A stretch of DNA of 33,031 bases from Methylotenera sp. (lineage in GTDB: Bacteria; Pseudomonadota; Gammaproteobacteria; Burkholderiales; Methylophilaceae): assembly GCF_013141425.1 (NCBI RefSeq), contig NZ_JABFRA010000089.1:1-33031 (forward strand). The letters run 5' to 3'. The notes beneath the pieces are model-generated. The model worked only from the letters and a program-made list of their open reading frames with translations. It made no database searches and was not told where the DNA came from. This document shows, one piece after another, positions 24,907-32,000 of this stretch (position 1 is the stretch's first letter; every line of letters begins with the position of its first letter). A program made the translations under genes and the position numbers.

Positions 24907-25284
24907 ATGACACTTGATGTAACAGCAGTAAACTATTTAGACACCATGAAACAAGCGGTTGTTGACGCAATTGAAGATATTAAAGGCTTCGATATCAACG
25001 TAATGGACGTGCGCAAACTGACCAGCATGACCAGCTATATGATTGTGGCTTCTGCCAACTCAAGCCGCCAAGCCAAAGCCGTGGCAGACAATGTACGTGA
25101 GAAGCTTAAAGAAAAAGGTTATCACATTCGCGGTACAGAGGGCGAAAAAGAAGGTGAATGGGTGCTAGTCGATTTAGACGACATCGTTGTACACATTATG
25201 GTGCCAACCACGCGTGCCTATTACAACCTAGAGCAATTATGGGGCGAAGCTGAAAGCCGCCGCGGCCATATTAAAGCCGAGTAA
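24907..25284 (+). CDS. rsfS: ribosomal silencing factor RsfS
   Basis: A 125-residue RsfS (Iojap/YbeB) that binds ribosomal protein uL14 and blocks subunit joining during starvation. Family landmarks: FDINVMDVRKLTSMTSYMIVASA, GTEGEKEGEWVLVDLDDIVVH, and YYNLEQLWGEA. In many bacteria nadD precedes it; here panD does, immediately abutting. rlmH follows, which is the usual order. Confidence 0.96.
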   Translation: MTLDVTAVNYLDTMKQAVVDAIEDIKGFDINVMDVRKLTSMTSYMIVASANSSRQAKAVADNVREKLKEKGYHIRGTEGEKEGEWVLVDLDDIVVHIMVPTTRAYYNLEQLWGEAESRRGHIKAE

Positions 25285-25314
25285 GTTACTATCATTTGTC
25301 CACAGAGGTAATGC

Positions 25315-25782
25315 TTGAAACTTCGTATTATCTCTGTCGGCCACAAAATGCCAAGTTGGGTTGATGCCGCTTGCGCAGAATACACCAAGCGCATGCCGCG
25401 CGAACTAACCATTGATGTTATTGAAATCAAGCCCGATAAACGTGCCGATGGCAAAAATAGTGCGGTGGTGCAAGAAGCCGAAGCCAAGCGCATTTTAGAG
25501 GCTACTGGCAAAGATTTTTTAATCGCCTGCGATGAACGCGGGCAAGAAGTCAGCACTTTGCAACTGGCTGAAAAATTGCAGTTTTGGCAAGGTTTAGGGC
25601 GCGATGTGAGCATTGTGGTTGGTGGCGCAGATGGCCTGCACGCAAACCTTAAACAGCAAGCAGATTGGCTTTGGGGCTTATCCAAGCTGACCTTGCCACA
25701 CGCTTTTGTTCGCGTGTTGTTGTGTGAGCAACTTTACCGAGCGCATTCGGTCAATCTGGGACATCCCTATCACCGCGAGTAA
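25315..25782 (+). CDS. rlmH: 23S rRNA (pseudouridine1915-N3)-methyltransferase
   Basis: A 155-residue SPOUT methyltransferase. It starts with KLRIISVGHKMPSW, has the SAM-knot VGGADGL and ends with the diagnostic LLCEQLYRAHSVNLGHPYHRE. The start is TTG at 25315: AGAGG (25304-25308) lies six bases upstream, and the nearby ATG at 25311 is out of frame. It methylates pseudouridine 1915 in helix 69 of 23S rRNA. The photolyase ATG follows the stop by one base. Confidence 0.96.
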   Translation: MKLRIISVGHKMPSWVDAACAEYTKRMPRELTIDVIEIKPDKRADGKNSAVVQEAEAKRILEATGKDFLIACDERGQEVSTLQLAEKLQFWQGLGRDVSIVVGGADGLHANLKQQADWLWGLSKLTLPHAFVRVLLCEQLYRAHSVNLGHPYHRE

Positions 25783-25783
25783 T

Positions 25784-27223
25784 ATGCGTTACGATAAATC
25801 TCTCGTTTGGTTTCGGCGTGATCTGCGTGACTATGACCACGCCGCGCTTTACCATGCACTTAAATCCTCAAATAAGGTACTTTGCGTCTTTGTGTTCGAT
25901 ACCGACATACTGGACCAACTGAATGATAAAGTAGACCGTCGCGTAGAATTCATCTGGGAAAGTGTGCGCGAGCTAAAATCCGCCCTGCAATCCAAAGGTG
26001 GCGATTTAATGATACTACATGGTAGTGCGCGAACACTTATTCCAGCCATTGCCCTGCAAGCCAATATCCATGGGGTGTTTGCCAACCATGATTATGAGCC
26101 AAAGGCGATTGCGCGTGACACAGAAGTAGCGGCAACTTTAAGCAAAAACAATATCGCTTTTCATCATTTCAAAGACCATGTAATTTTTGAAAAAGACGAA
26201 GTACTCAACCTTGCGGGCAAGCCTTATGGCGTGTTTACGCCATATAAGAACGCTTGGCTAAAAAAAGTAAATGATTTTTTTGTGCAGCCTTATCCTGTGG
26301 ATGCTTATATTCATCATTTAGCGCAAACTTCGCCCACAGAATTACCTAGCCTTGAAAGTTTAGGCTTTGTGCGCACCAATCTCGCCAATATGCAGCTTCC
26401 TACAGGCATGAGCGGCGGCTTGCAGTTATTTTCAGATTTTGAAAATCGTATGGATAAATACAAAGAAGCACGCGATTTTCCTGCAATTAAAGGCGTTTCA
26501 TATTTATCGGTGCACTTGCGCTTTGGTACAGTTTCCATACGCCATTTAGCAAGGCACGCTAGAAGCCACGCCAATACTGCACCGCAGAGCATTGGTGCTG
26601 AAACATGGCTTAACGAGCTTATTTGGCGTGATTTTTACGTGCAAATTTTGCATCATAATCCGCAAGTGGCTTTTGGTAAATCTTTCAAAACGGAGTTTGA
26701 AAGGCTAGCTTTTCTAAACAACCAAGCGCTTTTTCAAGCATGGCGTGAGGGAAACACGGGCTATCCACTGGTCGATGCCGCCATGCGCCAACTCAACCAA
26801 ACAGGTTTTATGCACAATCGCTTGCGCATGGTAGCAGCTAGTTTTTTAGTAAAAGATTTGCTCATCGACTGGCGTTGGGGCGAACAGTATTTTGCAGAAA
26901 AACTCATTGATTTTGACTTAAGCGCTAACAACGGAGGGTGGCAATGGGCGGCCAGCACGGGTTGTGATGCACAACCTTGGTTTCGCATTTTCAACCCTAT
27001 CACGCAAAGTGAACGCTTTGACGCCCAAGGCAAATTTATTCGTAAGTATGTGCCTGAATTGGCAAAATGCAATGACAAAGAAATTCACGCACCTTGGCTT
27101 ATCGCGCCATTGCGGCTTCAAGAAATCAATCTAGTCATCGGTAAAAACTACCCCGCCCCGGTGGTTGACCATTCAAGTCAGCGTGTAAAAGCACTCAATT
27201 TATATAAACAGCAATCAAAATAG
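25784..27223 (+). CDS. phr: deoxyribodipyrimidine photolyase (class I CPD photolyase)
   Basis: About 479 residues from the ATG at 25784, directly after the rlmH stop; the frame is open further upstream inside rlmH but that part is a shadow. The N-terminal photolyase domain starts SLVWFRRDLRDYDH. The FAD-binding domain contains WLNELIWRDFYVQI, GYPLVDAAMRQLNQTG, MHNRLRM and DFDLSANNGGWQWAASTGCD, with QPWFRIFNP after it. It repairs UV cyclobutane dimers with blue light. In Rhodobacter a photolyase shares the singlet-oxygen regulon with CFA-like genes similar to those at 514-8445; here they are 17 kb apart. Confidence 0.95.
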   Translation: MRYDKSLVWFRRDLRDYDHAALYHALKSSNKVLCVFVFDTDILDQLNDKVDRRVEFIWESVRELKSALQSKGGDLMILHGSARTLIPAIALQANIHGVFANHDYEPKAIARDTEVAATLSKNNIAFHHFKDHVIFEKDEVLNLAGKPYGVFTPYKNAWLKKVNDFFVQPYPVDAYIHHLAQTSPTELPSLESLGFVRTNLANMQLPTGMSGGLQLFSDFENRMDKYKEARDFPAIKGVSYLSVHLRFGTVSIRHLARHARSHANTAPQSIGAETWLNELIWRDFYVQILHHNPQVAFGKSFKTEFERLAFLNNQALFQAWREGNTGYPLVDAAMRQLNQTGFMHNRLRMVAASFLVKDLLIDWRWGEQYFAEKLIDFDLSANNGGWQWAASTGCDAQPWFRIFNPITQSERFDAQGKFIRKYVPELAKCNDKEIHAPWLIAPLRLQEINLVIGKNYPAPVVDHSSQRVKALNLYKQQSK

Positions 27224-27265
27224 TGGAATATCGCTTTTTATATTTAACACCATGCGGTTCATTAC

Positions 27266-27296
27266 AACCACCACATGGCTGAAATAAACCACCACA
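27266..27296 (+). repeat. perfect 10-bp direct repeat with 21-bp period upstream of fecI
   Basis: AACCACCACA occurs at 27266-27275 and again at 27287-27296, so the copies lie two helical turns apart on the same DNA face. The first copy also forms part of an imperfect inverted repeat (CCATGCGGTT at 27250-27259 against AACCACCACATGG). The location, about 95-125 bp before the predicted sigma-54 start site, suits an activator binding site. The rest of 27224-27425 is very AT-rich. Confidence 0.6.
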
Positions 27297-27364
27297 ATTT
27301 AATAAAATCACACCGAAAATTTAATTTAATAATAAAAATCAATTGGTTATAAAATATTTAAAAG

Positions 27365-27380
27365 TGGCATTATTTTTGCT
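27365..27380 (+). promoter_or_regulatory. sigma-54 (-24/-12) promoter of the fecI-like gene
   Basis: TGGCA at 27365-27369 and TTGCT at 27376-27380 with GG and GC exactly 12 bp apart: the consensus TGGCAC-N5-TTGCW, departing only at the C and G that follow TGGCA. Predicted transcription start is near 27391, 35 bp before the ATG. No convincing sigma-70 pair or Fur box was found here. RpoN with an enhancer-binding protein would be required. Confidence 0.6.
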
Positions 27381-27425
27381 AATCTAAATATCTATCTAAC
27401 GAATGTATAGAATAAACGCACTCAA

Positions 27426-27974
27426 ATGACAACTTTTCAAAGCTCCGGTAGTTTTCAGTTGCCTAACAGCCATATTTTGGATGTTGGTGATTTATACGCG
27501 AGTAATCACCCTTGGCTACTGACTTGGTTATCAAAAAAATTAGCCTGCCCGTTTGATGCAGCAGATTTGGCGCAAGAGACTTTTATTAAAATTGCGCACT
27601 CAGCCAACGTAGAAGTCATCAAAACGCCACGGGCTTTTCTTACTACCACCGCCACGCGCTTACTTATTGATTTATTGCGCAAACGTAATATAGAACGCAA
27701 ATATTTAGAAGCTCTCTACCAGCAACAAGCCAACAACTTTATTGCCACTCCCGAGCAGATAAAAGAATCCATCGAAACGCTCAACGAAATTGCTGCGCTA
27801 CTAGAAGGCTTACCAGAGAAAGTCTATCGTGCATTTTTATTGTGTCGCCTAGATGGCTTAAGCTACGCGGAAATAGGCAAAGAATTGGGCGTGTCAACTA
27901 GCATGGTTAAGCAATACATTGCCCGTGCCATGGTACATTGTTACCAAGTGGCTTATCCAGACCAAATCCGCTAG
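27426..27974 (+). CDS. FecI-like ECF RNA polymerase sigma factor
   Basis: A 182-residue ECF sigma factor. Region 2 spans about residues 22-88 (DAADLAQETFIKIAHS, then TPRAFLTTTATRLLIDLLRKR), and region 4 about 115-170, with the helix-turn-helix LSYAEIGKELGVSTSMVKQYI. This is the iron-starvation/FecI type, normally activated when an outer-membrane receptor signals through FecR. fecR and a receptor with an STN domain follow on the same strand. No clear ribosome site is seen before the ATG. The regulon probably includes the receptor gene downstream. Confidence 0.93.
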   Translation: MTTFQSSGSFQLPNSHILDVGDLYASNHPWLLTWLSKKLACPFDAADLAQETFIKIAHSANVEVIKTPRAFLTTTATRLLIDLLRKRNIERKYLEALYQQQANNFIATPEQIKESIETLNEIAALLEGLPEKVYRAFLLCRLDGLSYAEIGKELGVSTSMVKQYIARAMVHCYQVAYPDQIR

Positions 27975-28018
27975 AGCATAATAGATTTGATACCAGCGAT
28001 CACTTTATTTAGTTCAAC

Positions 28019-29005
28019 ATGACTGAAAATACTATCCCTAAAAGCATTATTGAAAAAGCTGTAGAGTGGCATCTGCAACTGCACTCTGCTTCAGCAAGCG
28101 CGGCAGACTTTGCTAATTTTTCCGCGTGGCAACACCAAAACCCTGCGCACGCCTTAGCTTATCAGCGCATCGAATCCATGTGGGGTAAATTTGGCGACAT
28201 TGAACCAAACGCCGCAAAAGCCAGCATAGAATCTGCCTTAAAATCTGGTAAATCCATTAAAAAAATCGCACAACATGGCAAAGGCATCACACTTGGTTTG
28301 CTGGCCTTAGTTTCTAGTTATTCCGCTCTACAAACCCAACCCGCACAAGTTTGGTTAGCCGAGAATAAAACTGCGATTGGCGTACAACGTAGTATTGTTT
28401 TGGCCGATGGCAGCACACTCATGCTAAACACCAATACCGCGCTGGATATTGACTTTAGCGGCCATCAACGCTTAATTAAACTTTACCAAGGTGAAGTGCT
28501 AATCACCGTAGCAAAAGACAAATCTCGCCCGCTGATTATTGCTACCGAGCAAGGCACTGCCCAGGCATTGGGCACAAAATTTAATGTTAAAACAGATGCA
28601 GAAGCCACCCAAGTTGCAGTGGTTGAATCTAAAGTTGAAGCCTGTACTAAACCTAGCTTATTTAGCTTTAACCATAAAACCTGCATTACTTTGCACCCAA
28701 ACCAAAGTACAACGATGCGTTCCAAACACATCGATTCAGCGCGCAATGTAGATGCAGAAAGTATTTCCGGCTGGTCAACTGGTACCTTAGCAATTGATAA
28801 CCAAGCGCTCGATCAAGTGCTGGTAGAACTGCAACGCTATAGCTCAGTGCAAATTCAATTCAACCAAGCTGAAATCAGCCAAATGCGGGTTTCGGGCGTG
28901 TTACCGCTCCATAATATTGAGCAAAGCTTGCACTTGCTGGCTGACAAGTTACCCATACAAATACGCAAACCACAGAACAATGTAATGATTGTTCAGGCAA
29001 AATAA
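28019..29005 (+). CDS. FecR-like transmembrane anti-sigma factor/regulator
   Basis: A 328-residue FecR protein. The N-terminal cytoplasmic DUF4880-type domain (AVEWHLQLHSASASAADFANF...W) binds sigma. One hydrophobic segment at about 88-104 (GITLGLLALVSSYSAL) crosses the membrane. The FecR domain follows (QRSIVLADGSTLMLNTNTAL), and the C-terminus has an STN/DUF4974-like domain (LDQVLVELQRYSSVQIQF...). It relays substrate binding from the TonB receptor to the ECF sigma. It lies 44 bp after the sigma gene. Two Cys in the periplasmic part (EACTKP, HKTCIT) could form a disulfide. Confidence 0.93.
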   Translation: MTENTIPKSIIEKAVEWHLQLHSASASAADFANFSAWQHQNPAHALAYQRIESMWGKFGDIEPNAAKASIESALKSGKSIKKIAQHGKGITLGLLALVSSYSALQTQPAQVWLAENKTAIGVQRSIVLADGSTLMLNTNTALDIDFSGHQRLIKLYQGEVLITVAKDKSRPLIIATEQGTAQALGTKFNVKTDAEATQVAVVESKVEACTKPSLFSFNHKTCITLHPNQSTTMRSKHIDSARNVDAESISGWSTGTLAIDNQALDQVLVELQRYSSVQIQFNQAEISQMRVSGVLPLHNIEQSLHLLADKLPIQIRKPQNNVMIVQAK

Positions 29006-29019
29006 TTTTTATATTTCAC

Positions 29020-29046
29020 TGTCCCTTTTATATTCTCATGCGTCAT
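29020..29046 (+). promoter_or_regulatory. possible ECF-sigma promoter of the TonB receptor
   Basis: The 74-bp gap after fecR contains TGTCCC (29020-29025), 15 bp, CGTCAT (29041-29046). A CGTC-type -10 is typical of ECF promoters, and the receptor is the expected target of the FecI-like factor. The -35 assignment is inference. Confidence 0.35.
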
Positions 29047-29079
29047 ATAGAGTGAAAGTAAAATTAAGGGATATTTTGC

Positions 29080-32000
29080 ATGAAAAAGATTCAACCCGCT
29101 ATACTCGCTTCTGTTTGTAGCTTAGTTTGCTCGCTAACCAGCAACTTGGCCATTAGCCAAACCGTTGATGAAAATATAACTAAAAATTTAAGTAAAAATC
29201 AAACAGTTATTAGCGACGCCAGTAGCGCGTACCAACAAGCGCAAAAACCTAAAAGTTACAATATTGGCGCTGGCTCACTCACCCAAGTTCTAAACCGCTT
29301 TGCCCAACAAACTGCTGTAGTATTGGTATTTAACCCAGACCTGACAGAAGGTAAAGCCGCAATCGGCTTAAACGGCCAATACACCACACAAACTGGCTTT
29401 GCGCAAATACTAAAAGGCACAGGCTTAGAAGCCACCAGCAACGCCAATGGTGGCTACTCAATAATAAAATCAGCACCTCCAGCACCCACTAAAGAAATTA
29501 AACTCGACAAAGTAGTTGTCCGCGCCAAGCGCTTCTATGAAGTTGGCCCTATGCCTGGCTTAGGCTTAACCAAAGAAGAAATCCCCGGTAACGTACAAAG
29601 CATTAGCGCCAAAGAGATTAAAGAATCACACGCATTAAGCTTAACAGATTTAATGAACACCCATTTGCAATCAGTCAATGTCAACGACTACCAAGGCAAC
29701 CCTTTTCAGATGGATGTGACTTACCGTGGCTTTACCGCATCACCACAGCTAGGCACTGCGCAAGGTATTTCAGTGTACTTAGATGGTATTCGCGTGAATG
29801 AACCATTTGGTGATGTGGTGAACTGGGACATGATTCCCATGAACGCACTTAAGAGTTTAGATGTGTTTCCAGGTTCTAACCCACTCTTTGGCCTAGGCAC
29901 GTTGGGGGGTGCACTTTCTATGCGCACCAAAAGTGGCTTTGATGGTAAATCACTAGATGCAGAAATTCTTGCAGGCGCTTACGGACGCAAACAATTACAA
30001 ATATCTGCGGGTGATACTAACGGAGTCATTGCAGGCTTTGCCTCAGGTAACTTCTTTTTAGAAGATGGCTGGCGTGATAACTCCCCTAGTAAAGTCAACC
30101 AAGTGTTTGGTAAAGCCGAATGGCGTAATGACCAAGTACAATTGGGTTTATCTATGCTGTATGCGGGTAACAAGCTTACAGGTAATGGTTTATTACCTAC
30201 GCAAATGGCTAATGAAAACCGTAGCCAAGTATATACCTCGCCCGATGAAAGCAAGAACAACTTACTGCAATTTCAACTCTCTGGAATTTGGGATGTCACA
30301 GATACGTTTAACGTGACTGGGCAAATTTACAACCGTAATAGTAAGCGTAAGTCTAAAACTACTGATGTGAATGAAGAGTTTTATGGAGCCGCTTCTCCAA
30401 AAGACCTAGGTGCAGGCAAACAGATTTTGGCAGGATTTTCTGATGTAAACCGCGATGGATTGCCTGATTACAATGACTTCGCAGCCAATATTGCAGCTGA
30501 TGCTGCAGGCAATGCATTAGCTTATGAAAGAGTGGCCGGCGTGCTAACTGGAGGTATTATCACTTGTACTGACCCATTAAATGCCTGCGTGAACGATTTA
30601 GTGGTCGGAACAAATTTTTCTGACAACACAGATTTGTCAGCAGCAGTACAAGCCGCACAAGGGCGAATAGCTCCGGTAACCGATGTAAATGGTGTACCCG
30701 TAGTATCAGGCACCATTCTCAGCTGGACTTTAGACCCCCGTGTAAGCGCTGACTCTCTGCAATTGGACTTTGCAACGCCCTCTACTTTGCCTGGCGTGTT
30801 TAATAGTGGTGCAACCAATGGCAGCAACTTACCAGCTCAATATTATCAATTCGCCTTACAGCAATGGAAAGATAAAATATTTGCAACTCAGAATGGGGCA
30901 AATATCGCAAACTATGGTGGTCTGCACCCAGGCGGCGCCTACAACACAGGTGGAGATTCTAGCAGTAATGTATTTTTCCCAGATGAGGTTAATCGTTATT
31001 ATATTGCCAACTATACTGATAGCAATGGTTTTTATCACGGATTAACAATATTAGATTCGGTGAATCTTGGTTCTGGTAACCCTATGCCTGAAATTGCTCG
31101 TATTCCTCGCGCTGTAAGATCTGGTTTTCAGTATGTAGTGCTTGGTAGTGATGGTCTTCCAATTTCTAGGGATGGTGGCGTTGTCTCAGCATATACTGGT
31201 GGATATGGTCAGGGTTCTGGCTATATTGACGGCACGCCAACAGCGCTCATTACGAATACGCAGATTGACCAAATTGGCACAGGTGGCTCATTACAACTTA
31301 ATTGGAACTTAGATCAGCATAAATTAATGGTGGGTGGCTCAGTCGATATGGCCGATGCCAAGTATGCTAGCTCAGAATATTTAGGTGTGCTAGATAGTCA
31401 GCGTAATGGCCGTGCTGCGCCAGAGTTTTTAGGTTATGAATATTACGCAAGAGACGAAGCGCATGCCATTAGCTTAAATGACTTTAAAGGCGATTCAAAC
31501 ACCAGCAGCTTATACGCCAGCGAAACATGGGCACCAACAAAAAGTCTTAACATCACTGCTGCAGCTCGCTATAACTATACCACCGTGAACAATGTGCTAG
31601 CCGTCACCAATGCGGGCAAATTTAACCGCGATGCCAACTCTTTTTTAAACTTATTAGAAATCTTTCAATTATGCACAGGCGCTATAAATCCTGCCACAGG
31701 TCTGGTAGATGGCAGCTTTTGCCCAACAGGTATAGCGCAAGGTATAACCCCTTTTTCTCCAAGAACTGCCATTATACGTGGTCAGAAAAATGGCCTCGGC
31801 ACACTGACTGCAGATGCAAAAGAGACTTTTCATTATCGCTCATTTAATCCATCTCTAGGAGCGAGCTGGCAAGCGAAAGAAACTCTTAACTTGTATGGCA
31901 ACTGGAATCGAGGCGCTAGAACGCCTACTGTGATTGAGTTGGGTTGTGCTTATGATGATACGCTTATTAAGTTGGAAGGGACTGACCCCGTGCAATATCA

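Noticed and set aside
25221-25685. 154-codon minus-strand frame over rsfS/rlmH
   Set aside because: It overlaps two clear conserved genes on the other strand and resembles no protein family.
25706-25783. N-terminal 26-codon extension of the photolyase
   Set aside because: It lies inside the conserved end of rlmH in another frame and lacks photolyase similarity; the ATG at 25784 directly precedes the domain.
27224-27425. Fur box upstream of the fecI-like gene
   Set aside because: The region is AT-rich and gives loose GATAAT-like matches, but nothing near a 19-bp Fur palindrome.
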